Shown: piece after piece, positions 35,946-44,003 of the stretch
How positions within the stretch are numbered: position 1 is the first letter of the stretch
Layout: every line of letters starts with the position of its first letter
From: Dyadobacter sp. 3J3
GTDB lineage: Bacteria; Bacteroidota; Bacteroidia; Cytophagales; Spirosomataceae
DNA length: 64,000 nucleotides
Reading direction: 5' to 3'
NCBI RefSeq assembly: GCF_009801115.1
Contig: NZ_VTOL01000021.1
Span: forward strand, 1 to 64,000
Notes under the pieces: generated by a model
What the model was told of the DNA's origin: nothing
Seen by the model: only the letters and a program-made list of their open reading frames with translations
The model's database searches: none
Made by a program: the position numbers and the translations under genes

Positions 35946-37067
35946 ATGCGTAAAATTTGTCTGGCTTTGATATTCTTTTCAGGTATGATTGTTAGCGGAT
36001 GTAAATCTGATAGTGAAACGCCTGACCCTGAAACAGGCATTCCTAAACCTGTCAACTGGATGAAGCCATCACATTTTCCAGATCCGGTTTATGATATGTC
36101 AAAAAATCCTCTTACAGTAGAAGGAGTGGAGCTGGGGCGCTTTTTGTTTTACGACGGAATTTTGTCACGGACCAATGATATTGGCTGTGGTACCTGTCAT
36201 CAGCAATCTGCCGCTTTTACACATCATGGGCATGAGCTCAGCCATGGTGTTGATGATCAGTTGGGGACTCGAAATGCGCCAGCAGTTCAAAACCTGGCAT
36301 GGAGCACATCTTTCTTTTGGGACGGAGGCGTTCATGACCTTGATTTTGTCCCGCCCGCGCCAATTCAGAACAAGGTTGAAATGGGAGAAACGGTTGGTAA
36401 TGTGATGGAGAAACTAAGAAACACGCCTGTTAAAGGTGCCGCTGTTCCGGTAAACTATCCGAAGATGTTCAAGGCTGCTTTTGGTTCGGAAGAAATTAAT
36501 ACCGAACGAATGATGAAAGCCTTGTCACAGTTTATGCTTTCGATGGTTTCGGCTACCTCGCGTTATGATTATTATGTTTTGGGCGATGCTTCGGCGATTA
36601 CTACACAGGAAAAAGAAGGCCTGGTACTTTTCAAACAAAAGTGCGGCAGCTGTCATGGGGGTGAATTATTTACTGATTTCAGCTTTCGGAATAATGGTAT
36701 TACCCCAAACAAAATCAATGATCAGGGAAGGTACGCCATCACACTTGACGAAGGCGACCGGATGAAATTCAAAGTGCCAAGTTTGAGAAATGTCGCGCTG
36801 ACTGCTCCCTATATGCATGACGGACGTTTCCACGCATTGTCGGAAGTACTTGATCATTATGCCAATGATCAGAACAGCAGCAAAACAGATAGTATGTATG
36901 TGTCACCGACACTGGATCCGGTACTGATGGTAGCGGGTCAAAAACGTGGCATTCGATTAACGGCGCAGGAAAAACTTTCAATCATTGCCTTTTTGAAAAC
37001 CCTGAACGATGAGCAGTTTATTGCTGATAAACGATTTTCCGATCCCGGAGTTGGTACTGCATTATAA
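35946..37067 (+). CDS. MbnH-like di-haem enzyme 1 (MauG family)
   Basis: A 373-residue lipoprotein (IVSGC near residue 19). The ATG at 35946 is chosen because it opens the signal peptide; an earlier frame overlaps MbnP. Two haem sites are seen: CGTCH at 81-85 and CGSCH in KQKCGSCHGGELF near 245, with APYMHDGRF near 300. The MbnH relatives use high-valent haem iron to modify a tryptophan on their MbnP partner, encoded 22 bases upstream here. It could also be an ordinary cytochrome c peroxidase. Confidence 0.88.
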   Translation: MRKICLALIFFSGMIVSGCKSDSETPDPETGIPKPVNWMKPSHFPDPVYDMSKNPLTVEGVELGRFLFYDGILSRTNDIGCGTCHQQSAAFTHHGHELSHGVDDQLGTRNAPAVQNLAWSTSFFWDGGVHDLDFVPPAPIQNKVEMGETVGNVMEKLRNTPVKGAAVPVNYPKMFKAAFGSEEINTERMMKALSQFMLSMVSATSRYDYYVLGDASAITTQEKEGLVLFKQKCGSCHGGELFTDFSFRNNGITPNKINDQGRYAITLDEGDRMKFKVPSLRNVALTAPYMHDGRFHALSEVLDHYANDQNSSKTDSMYVSPTLDPVLMVAGQKRGIRLTAQEKLSIIAFLKTLNDEQFIADKRFSDPGVGTAL

Positions 37068-37077
37068 AAACAGATTT

Positions 37078-37986
37078 ATGAAAACCAGATATATTGCCCT
37101 TTATATTCTTTTATTATGGTCGCCGGCGACTTTTGCCTGCGATGCCTGCGGCTGCTCAAACAGCGGCGCTTATTTTGGTTTGATGCCCCAGTCGAACAAA
37201 TCGCTGCTGGGTATACGCTACAACCGCATGAATTTTGTCACACATCCGGACAGCCACGTACTCAGAACCGAAGAAACCTTTAATGTTACGGAGGTTTACG
37301 CACGTTTTTTTCCAATAAAAAGAGTGCAGGTAATGGCATTTCTTCCGTATCGTTTTGCCCAGCAGGTTACTACTTCGGATACCAAAAAACAAAATGGCCT
37401 TAGTGATGCAACCATCCTTGTCAACTACAATGTCATCAACACATTGATGGACAAAGAAAAAAGTTCGGCTTTCAATCACACACTGATGGTGGGCGGCGGA
37501 ATCAAACTACCAACAGGACGTTTTCGTTACGATGAAAACAATGTCACGGATGTAGCAAACGCCAATTTCCAATCAGGAACGGGTACTACCGATTATATTT
37601 TGAATGCTTTTTATACCATCAATAAAGATCAATGGGGACTTGCCATGAACGTTTCCCGGAAGTTTAACACCACAAATTCTGACCATTACCGTTTTGGTAA
37701 CCAGCTTTACGGAACGGCGGATTTGTATCGCTCCTTCAAAGTTGGGTCTTATTCGCTGACACCCAATGTGGGTGTGTATGCTGAAAAATCAGAGCTTGGT
37801 GTACGTGATGGAAAAAAGGTATTGGAAACAGGAGGGACCTTGTTGAGCGGGACCGTTGGGCTGACACTTTTTGCAAATCGTTGGACAATTGGGTTAAGCG
37901 CACAAAAACCTTTAAGTCAAAATCTTTCAACCGGTTTTGTACAGGCGCGTTCACGTGCACTTATTCAGGTGGGATTCTTATTTTAA
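37078..37986 (+). CDS. Outer-membrane beta-barrel protein with N-terminal CxxCxC motif
   Basis: A 302-residue protein. The ATG at 37078 gives a signal peptide ending ATFA. Directly after it comes CDACGCSNSGAYFGLMPQ, a cysteine triplet likely to bind metal at the periplasmic end. The rest has alternating beta strands (ATILVNYNVI, NHTLMVGGGIKLPTG, LTPNVGVYAEK) and ends SRALIQVGFLF, with a terminal aromatic as in outer-membrane barrels. It starts 10 bases after MbnH-like 1 and ends 4 bases before MbnP-like 2. A role in metal passage across the outer membrane is inferred. Confidence 0.8.
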   Translation: MKTRYIALYILLLWSPATFACDACGCSNSGAYFGLMPQSNKSLLGIRYNRMNFVTHPDSHVLRTEETFNVTEVYARFFPIKRVQVMAFLPYRFAQQVTTSDTKKQNGLSDATILVNYNVINTLMDKEKSSAFNHTLMVGGGIKLPTGRFRYDENNVTDVANANFQSGTGTTDYILNAFYTINKDQWGLAMNVSRKFNTTNSDHYRFGNQLYGTADLYRSFKVGSYSLTPNVGVYAEKSELGVRDGKKVLETGGTLLSGTVGLTLFANRWTIGLSAQKPLSQNLSTGFVQARSRALIQVGFLF

Positions 37987-37990
37987 TTTT

Positions 37991-38824
37991 ATGAAAAAAC
38001 TTATTTATATCCTTAGTCTGGCCACTTTTTCCTTGTGCATTTTGGCCGCATGTAATGATGATAAGGAGTCCACAGAGCCTGAACCGGTTCAGGTAGAAGG
38101 TGATGGGAAATTGCGTTTGAAATTTGATAATGTTGTTGGTAATCAGGATCTGGTACTGAATGACGCTGTGTACAAAAATAGTGTCGGAGAAGATTTTACG
38201 GTTACAAAATTCAATTATTTCGTAACCAACATCAAGCTCCTTCGCGCCGATGGAACGCAGTATATTATTCCACAGGATTCCAGTTATTTCAGAGTAGTGG
38301 AGCAGGATTCTCTTTCCCGGACCATCACCCTGAACCGTATCCCAAAAGGCAGTTACACCGGCGTGGAATATATTCTGGGTGTGGATAGTCTCAGAAGTGT
38401 TTCGGGAATTGAGAAGCGGGGAGGAGCACTGGATCCATCCGGAGATATGGCTGGCGATGGCATGTACTGGGCGTGGAGTTCGGGTTATATTTTTCTGAAA
38501 TTTGAAGGATATTCTTCGCAGTCTACTTCTGCAAATGGTAAGTTTTATTATCATATCGGTTTTTTTGGAGGTTACGACAGCAAAACGGTTAATAATATCA
38601 AAACCATAAAACTGGACTTCGCTGGCAATAAAGCAGTGGTTGGAAAAGATACAATTCCCGAAATTGGCATTATCGCCGATGTGAAAAAAGTTTTTGACGG
38701 GCCTGTGCCGCTCAGCATTGAGAAACATCCGAGCATAATGTTTGACTTTATATTTTCAGCCGAGGTCGCCAATAATTACAAAAATATGTTCAGGATTGAT
38801 AAGATAAATTCAGTTTCCAAATAA
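37991..38824 (+). CDS. MbnP-like copper-binding lipoprotein 2
   Basis: A 277-residue lipoprotein (LAAC, cysteine near 21), closely related to MbnP-like 1. The WxW motif is MYWAWSSGYIFLKFEG, with Trp160 and Trp162, and FYYHIGFFGG supplies a histidine. The ATG at 37991 is used; a TTG start further upstream would extend into the outer-membrane protein gene. No MbnH-like gene directly follows, so it may be modified by either of the two di-haem enzymes. Tandem paralogues suggest duplication. Confidence 0.85.
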   Translation: MKKLIYILSLATFSLCILAACNDDKESTEPEPVQVEGDGKLRLKFDNVVGNQDLVLNDAVYKNSVGEDFTVTKFNYFVTNIKLLRADGTQYIIPQDSSYFRVVEQDSLSRTITLNRIPKGSYTGVEYILGVDSLRSVSGIEKRGGALDPSGDMAGDGMYWAWSSGYIFLKFEGYSSQSTSANGKFYYHIGFFGGYDSKTVNNIKTIKLDFAGNKAVVGKDTIPEIGIIADVKKVFDGPVPLSIEKHPSIMFDFIFSAEVANNYKNMFRIDKINSVSK

Positions 38825-38844
38825 CCAGAATTTGATTCCCGGTC

Positions 38845-39243
38845 ATGCGTTCCGTTATTGCTTATATAGTATTATGTTCTATTATGCTACCCACACTTAG
38901 TCCGTGGGGAACGGTTGCCTATTTCCATGTCAACAGAACGTATATTGCCAAGGTTCTTTGCGAAAACCGAAACCGCCCTGCACTATTGTGCAACGGAAAA
39001 TGCTATCTGGCCAAATTGTTGAAAAAACAGCAGGAAAAGAAGGACAAGGAAACAACGGAACGGGTAGAAAACATGCCTCTTGCCCAGTTATTCTGTGTTC
39101 CGGTTTTCTCATTCACATTTGCTGAGAAGTTATTTATCCGAAAAAAACCGGTTTATTTTACTTATACATTAGCACATTACATGGCCTTTTTAGGTCAAAT
39201 CATTCGTCCGCCGAGGTTTTTACAGGCCATCTCGGACTTCTAA
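38845..39243 (+). CDS. Small membrane protein with conserved cysteine motif, paralogue B
   Basis: A 132-residue protein with an N-terminal hydrophobic segment, then LCENRNRPALLCNGKCYLAK around residues 38-57. This matches the motif of the gene at 33957-34349 (NRNRPxLxCxGKCYLAK), although the rest differs. A charged helix (KKQQEKKDKETTERVE) follows and the C-terminal part has further aromatic and hydrophobic residues. It lies 20 bases after MbnP-like 2. Probably a metal- or thiol-related membrane protein of this island. Confidence 0.75.
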   Translation: MRSVIAYIVLCSIMLPTLSPWGTVAYFHVNRTYIAKVLCENRNRPALLCNGKCYLAKLLKKQQEKKDKETTERVENMPLAQLFCVPVFSFTFAEKLFIRKKPVYFTYTLAHYMAFLGQIIRPPRFLQAISDF

Positions 39244-39346
39244 TTCTCTGTTTAATTTATCAATATCAAAAAAAGCATTTCATGAATGCCTGGAAAAACT
39301 ATGTCTTTTTTTGTCGTTTTCCGGCTTTCAATTACTAACAAATTCT

Positions 39347-40138
39347 ATGAAACATATTCTGATTTTACTAGCGGCTGCGGCCTTGTTTTCTTCTTGTTCA
39401 AATGATGATGATTCTTCTGAATCGGTGACGCCGGTTGCTTCTCAAAAGACCACGATTACTTTCGATGCACGTGCAGGCAGTTCGGATTTTGCCCTGAACA
39501 AAGATTTTACAATCGGTACTCAGGTTTATAATTTTACAAAACTCAGGTATTGGGTGAGCAATATTTCGCTTACCGACTCGAAAGGTGTGGAATATAAAGT
39601 GCCAAATTCTTACTATCTGATGGAAGAAGTCGGGGATATGGATCTTACCGGAACGGTTAATGATAATAATATGATCTATCCGGCCAACAAGCGCGAATCC
39701 ATCACGCTTAATGATATTCCGGCTGGTGATTACAAAAAAATCACATTTTCAATTGGCGTGGATCCTAAATACAATGATAATCTGAGCTTACAGGCGGGCG
39801 AGCTTTCGATTGCCAGCGGTATGAGCAGCATTGCCTGGATGTGGCATACAAGTTACATTTTCTCATCCATTGCAGGAACAGTAAAGCAAGGGACAGATAC
39901 CGCCACGTTTTCATCAGAAACGGGATTGAACGCCAATTTTAAAACGGTATCTGTTGAATTTACTTCCAGTGTTGATTTATCAAAACCGGTGATTCTTAAT
40001 GTGGATGTCACAAAAATATTTGATGGGGTTGATCTTGTCAAAAATCCAAAGATCAATGCGGCCAGTGCAACTTTAATGTCTGCGGTTGCCGGAAATATGG
40101 CAACCAAAGCTGTTACGCTCGGCTCGGCCACAAAATAA
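39347..40138 (+). CDS. MbnP-like lipoprotein 3 (divergent)
   Basis: A 263-residue lipoprotein (LFSSC, cysteine near 17). The ATG at 39347 is chosen over an upstream TTG. It keeps YWVSNISLT, the NDIPAGDYKKITFSIGVD segment and the tryptophan motif IAWMWHTSYIF with Trp164 and Trp166, but lacks the FYYHIG stretch seen in the other two, so its metal site must differ. Its stop is directly followed by the MbnH-like 2 start, which implies translational coupling with that enzyme. Confidence 0.8.
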   Translation: MKHILILLAAAALFSSCSNDDDSSESVTPVASQKTTITFDARAGSSDFALNKDFTIGTQVYNFTKLRYWVSNISLTDSKGVEYKVPNSYYLMEEVGDMDLTGTVNDNNMIYPANKRESITLNDIPAGDYKKITFSIGVDPKYNDNLSLQAGELSIASGMSSIAWMWHTSYIFSSIAGTVKQGTDTATFSSETGLNANFKTVSVEFTSSVDLSKPVILNVDVTKIFDGVDLVKNPKINAASATLMSAVAGNMATKAVTLGSATK

Positions 40139-41188
40139 ATGAATCAATTCAAAGCAATCATTCTGGCAGGGATTTTAATAAATGTCCTGCCAGCGTGCAG
40201 CAAGAATGAAAATGTTTCGGAGCCTCAGGTGTATCACCTGGAGGTTCCGGAGCACTTTCCACCGCCTGCTGCCGACACAGAAAACCCTGTAACATCAGGC
40301 GGTGTAGCGTTGGGAAGGGAATTGTTTTTTGATACAAGACTCTCGGCTAACAATAATATTTCCTGCGCAAGCTGTCATTTGCAATCCAAAGCTTTTAGTG
40401 ACGGCGTTGCATTAACCAGCGCCGGAGCTTCCGGTACCAGTCTTCTCAGGCACACACCAGCTCTTTTCAATCTGGCCTGGGCGGATCATGGTTTTTTCTG
40501 GGATGGAGGATCTTCCAATCTTGAATCACAGGCGTTTGGTCCGTTAACGGCACACGACGAAATGGGCCAGGATTTAATCCAGCTAGTTACCGAGCTTAAT
40601 GCCGTTCCAATGTATGTTCAAAGTTTCAAAACAGTATTCAATGAAGAAATCAAACCGCAGAATATCGTCAAAGCATTGGCACAATTTGAAAAAACGCTGA
40701 TTTCTGGCAGTTCGAAATATGATCAATATAAATTGAGGAAACCCGGTGCAAACCTGAGTTCGCTTGAATTAAAAGGTATGGAGCTCGTTCGAACAAAGTG
40801 CCAGGGATGTCACGCAGGTGAACTTTTTACAGATTACAGCTATCATAACAATGGTATTGACATAGATTTTAGTAACACCGATCACGAAGGAATTTACCAG
40901 GGCAGATACCGGATCAGTTATGATCTTTCTGATCTGGGAAGTTTTAAAACCCCTTCGTTGAGAAATCTGTTATTAACCGCTCCTTATATGCATGACGGCC
41001 GCTTTGCCACTTTACAAAATGTAATCGACAACTATTCTGAAAATATCCGGCATTCACCGACACTTGATCCTTTACTTCCGAAAACGGGTATGAAATTAAC
41101 GAAAGAGGAAAAAGAGGCGATAATTGCATTTCTTGCCACTTTAACGGATTACACTTTTGTTGGCAACCCTCTGTTAAGTAAACATTAA
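40139..41188 (+). CDS. MbnH-like di-haem enzyme 2 (MauG family)
   Basis: A 349-residue lipoprotein (LPAC near residue 20). Haem sites are CASCH at 76-80 and CQGCH in KCQGCHAGELFTDY, and APYMHDGRF is near 285. It is similar in layout to MbnH-like 1. Its ATG follows the MbnP-like 3 stop with no gap, giving a clear enzyme-substrate pair. It closes the island; no strong terminator is seen after it. Confidence 0.88.
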   Translation: MNQFKAIILAGILINVLPACSKNENVSEPQVYHLEVPEHFPPPAADTENPVTSGGVALGRELFFDTRLSANNNISCASCHLQSKAFSDGVALTSAGASGTSLLRHTPALFNLAWADHGFFWDGGSSNLESQAFGPLTAHDEMGQDLIQLVTELNAVPMYVQSFKTVFNEEIKPQNIVKALAQFEKTLISGSSKYDQYKLRKPGANLSSLELKGMELVRTKCQGCHAGELFTDYSYHNNGIDIDFSNTDHEGIYQGRYRISYDLSDLGSFKTPSLRNLLLTAPYMHDGRFATLQNVIDNYSENIRHSPTLDPLLPKTGMKLTKEEKEAIIAFLATLTDYTFVGNPLLSKH

Positions 41189-41476
41189 TAATATGTTGTT
41201 ATATTAAGTCAGGTAGTAAACGAGCTGTTATCTGCCCGCAAGCATTCCAAGATATAGATTGATTGTTGCAAACTTCTTCCCGATGGCAGTCCAAAGCTCA
41301 GCCGCATACATTTCGAAAACTGATCCTGCATAAGTTTGTTTCAATTCGGTAAATTTTACAGAAAGAGTCGATGTATATTATCATTCTGTTAACTCCTTCA
41401 TAGTGAGTTATGCTTGTTTAACTTTGTAGTAGTATTACTATTATTGTGACTCGTTTTAAAGTTTTTACCTGTTTTG

Positions 41477-41899
41477 ATGATGAAGTGGATTAAAAAAAAA
41501 GAATGGGTTTATGCCGCGGTTACCGCCTTGCTGTTTGCAGGCGGAGTCATTTATTTAATTTTGCAGCCGGATTATGACGAACATTTTATTAATAAACTTG
41601 ATAGCCGCAATAGTTTCAAAATTTTGTCAAAGAAAGAGAAAAAGGATTCGATTTTCATCCGCGTCGACGGTCTGTCTAATGCAAACTATGGCCTCAGATT
41701 AGATCTTTACATTCACGACCAGAAGGGGAAAACGTATAGACGCTTTTATTCAGAACTTATTAAAATACCAGCCGGTGAGATTCATGCAGCTTTTAAAAGA
41801 AAACTTCTAAGAGATTCTTCGGCTGCACAGTTGACTTATATACCTGAACAAAGTAAGAATGTGGCTGGTCAGATTGTTTTGAAAACGGGCTTTTTTTGA
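41477..41899 (+). CDS. Membrane-anchored protein of unknown function
   Basis: A 140-residue protein with an N-terminal hydrophobic segment (VYAAVTALLFAGGVIYLIL, about 10-28) and a mostly beta-like extracytoplasmic part. Either ATG at 41477 or 41480 could start it. No family is recognised. It lies 288 bases after the Mbn island and 87 bases before a DUF4932-like gene, so its links to either are unclear. Confidence 0.65.
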   Translation: MMKWIKKKEWVYAAVTALLFAGGVIYLILQPDYDEHFINKLDSRNSFKILSKKEKKDSIFIRVDGLSNANYGLRLDLYIHDQKGKTYRRFYSELIKIPAGEIHAAFKRKLLRDSSAAQLTYIPEQSKNVAGQIVLKTGFF

Positions 41900-41986
41900 A
41901 TTCATGATATAAAACACGAGCCACGAAACATCAGGAATGATTAAATTTACTTGTCGACAGTCTTTTAAATAAAACTTATATTTAAT

Positions 41987-43396
41987 ATGACGATGAAGAC
42001 ATTTAGCTGCATAATGGCAGCATTTATCTTGCTTTTGAATGTAGCTAAATCCTATTCCCAAGGGAACAAAATTGTAAAAGCATCAGGTAAAATTGTTGAT
42101 ATCAGGGTAGGAGACAAATTAAGAAAGGGAGGATGGAATCTGGATGCTTCGGTCAGGCCGGATGTATATGATGCTTATGTTCCGATGGAAGGCAGGTTTG
42201 TCACTTTTATTACCGATATAGATTCTATTCAGTTTAACGTAAAACCCGGAGACTATCATTCGTTTGTAGTTTTGATCAATGGAAAAGATAGTGCTTTCAC
42301 CGCAATCAAGGGAAGTTTGGATCTACCACGTGCAAGGTTTTCGGATTCGTATAAAAAAGTACATAAAGGCAAAACATTTGTAGAGATCCCGCAGGTATAC
42401 GAACTTATGAATGTTGTGATAGCTCTCACAAAGGAAGGGAAGAAGGATAATGGAATGGCAATGAAAAATACCCCTTATTATGCCGACGTGCTTCACTGGT
42501 TTGACAAATTCTCAAATGAACCCGTAGTGATGGAGGTTAATTTGGCACTCGAAAATTCAGAAAATTATTCCGCGATAAAAATGGATGCCTACGCATTCGA
42601 ATTTAAAGACGGGCATATATTGCAAAGTACGGTTTATGATAGAATAGGTTTTTCGCAAACAAATAATATCGCCTACATGATACCAAAACTGCATGAGTTT
42701 GCAGAGAAAACAAGATTTTCCGATTTCTACACAGTTCACCAGGCATATTATAATGGACTCATAAAGAATTACAGAGATTCTATTGGCGTACCGGAAATGC
42801 AAAAATGGCTCAAAATTAATTTCCCATCGACCCGATACGATTCTTTTAAAATCATATTTTCACCCCTCGTTGCAGGTAATCAATCAGCAACCTGGTTTGA
42901 TTATGATAATTTTAAAGAAGCCCAGGCGCATGTGAATTTTCCTTTTCGGGGCAAAGAGCAATCCGAATCATATTCGAAAGAGGCTTTATTGGTAGTGGAT
43001 GGTAATATTGTGTTCACTGAACTTAATCATGCCTTTATCAATCCTGAAAGTGAAAAGCCGCAATATGCCAACAGGATTCAAAAGGCTTTTGAGAATTTGG
43101 GTAGATGGAACGATTCGCAAAAACCGGCTAAATATTATAATGATGCCTTTTCGTCCTTCAATGAATATATGAACTGGGCGCTTGTTTGTGTGCGTTACAT
43201 AGATTATTTGCCTGAAAAAGAACAGGATAAGCTAATCAAAAAAACGGAAAATATGATGGTTAATTCGCGGGGATTTTTAAAATTTGCCGAGTTTGATCAA
43301 TTTGTGGTGGCACTTTACAAAAAAAGGAAAAAGGGGCAGGTTGTAGCTGATTTATATCCGGAAATTATAAGCTGGTTTGAGAATAACAAGACATAA
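41987..43396 (+). CDS. Exported DUF4932-like protein
   Basis: A 469-residue protein with a signal peptide ending SYSQ. The stretches VYELMNVVIALTKEGK (about 135) and NKIVKASGKIVDIRVGD resemble DUF4932 proteins, a Bacteroidetes family of unknown function sometimes viewed as metallopeptidase-like. I see no HExxH zinc motif. AT content is higher than in neighbouring genes. The assignment is tentative. Confidence 0.6.
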   Translation: MTMKTFSCIMAAFILLLNVAKSYSQGNKIVKASGKIVDIRVGDKLRKGGWNLDASVRPDVYDAYVPMEGRFVTFITDIDSIQFNVKPGDYHSFVVLINGKDSAFTAIKGSLDLPRARFSDSYKKVHKGKTFVEIPQVYELMNVVIALTKEGKKDNGMAMKNTPYYADVLHWFDKFSNEPVVMEVNLALENSENYSAIKMDAYAFEFKDGHILQSTVYDRIGFSQTNNIAYMIPKLHEFAEKTRFSDFYTVHQAYYNGLIKNYRDSIGVPEMQKWLKINFPSTRYDSFKIIFSPLVAGNQSATWFDYDNFKEAQAHVNFPFRGKEQSESYSKEALLVVDGNIVFTELNHAFINPESEKPQYANRIQKAFENLGRWNDSQKPAKYYNDAFSSFNEYMNWALVCVRYIDYLPEKEQDKLIKKTENMMVNSRGFLKFAEFDQFVVALYKKRKKGQVVADLYPEIISWFENNKT

Positions 43397-43526
43397 ATTA
43401 ATGTGCTGGTTTTCAAAGCTTCCTTTCAAAGGGAGAGAACATGTCAGGTTTACCTTGTCGAGAAGTCTGCCGGGGAAATAGAATGACTCATAATCACAAG
43501 ATTACCGGAAAAGTTAAAGATCAAAC

Positions 43527-43557
43527 AAAAAAAATGGCGGCCAGTATATCGGCCGCC
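43527..43557 (-). terminator. Strong minus-strand terminator
   Basis: A perfect 7-bp all-GC stem (43536-43542 with 43551-43557) is followed on the minus strand by eight T residues. It shows that a minus-strand transcript ends here although no minus-strand gene is known in this interval. Confidence 0.85.
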
Positions 43558-43745
43558 TGTAATCTGCAACAGAAACCGGGCGCTATTAGCTGGTACGTTC
43601 CTGTGGTCCTAGACCAATCTATACAGGCGAAACCTGTTATTTGCATAACGTTCATTCTATTAATTCATGGAAAAAGGCAGTTCTTAGCGATCTGCGAACT
43701 GGTCGGCCAGCGTTCCATTCAAGATGGTTCCAATAATAGAATGAA
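43527..43745 (-). ncRNA. Candidate structured non-coding RNA with its own terminator
   Basis: On the minus strand a 12-bp closing helix (43651-43662 with 43734-43745), extended by a 5-bp helix (43668-43672 with 43728-43732), encloses three hairpins: 43715-43718 with 43724-43727, 43699-43702 with 43707-43710, and 43678-43683 with 43696-43701. Two of these share bases. Outside it lies an ACAGG/CCTGT hairpin (43623-43637), then a GC-rich terminator (43536-43557) and eight T residues. No protein gene fits. The pairs are read from the sequence; it matches no RNA family I recognise. It could also be a decayed coding remnant. Confidence 0.5.
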
Positions 43746-44003
43746 TGAGATTACGGCGTAAGTTAGTATTATTTTAAATAACATAGTGCCTCTGAATTCT
43801 TTTAAAACATCAATAGTGAGCTTTCATTTTAAACGACAAATAGGAATTTAACAATAATTTAAACTAGCAGATCAAGCAAAAAGTACCTGTTGAAATGGTT
43901 CAGATGCATGCCTCCACTGCGCAAGCGCAATTGCCCGTAGTACCGTATTAGAAAAACGGAGATCTGGTCGTAACTTGCCTTGCGATTTACTCAGTGCTAT
44001 ACA

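Noticed and set aside
37961-38728. Minus-strand frame of 255 codons opposite MbnP-like 2
   Set aside because: It is a shadow of a well-supported gene; it has no signal peptide, motif or family resemblance.
43441-43761. Plus-strand reading frame of 106 codons
   Set aside because: No protein features, and it lies antisense over a strong minus-strand terminator and the candidate RNA; composition does not look coding.
43640-43790. Short minus-strand peptide frames in the candidate RNA region
   Set aside because: A frame reading NLIHSIIGTILNGTLADQF looks protein-like, but it has no start codon before an upstream stop and is very short; kept only as an alternative explanation for the RNA.
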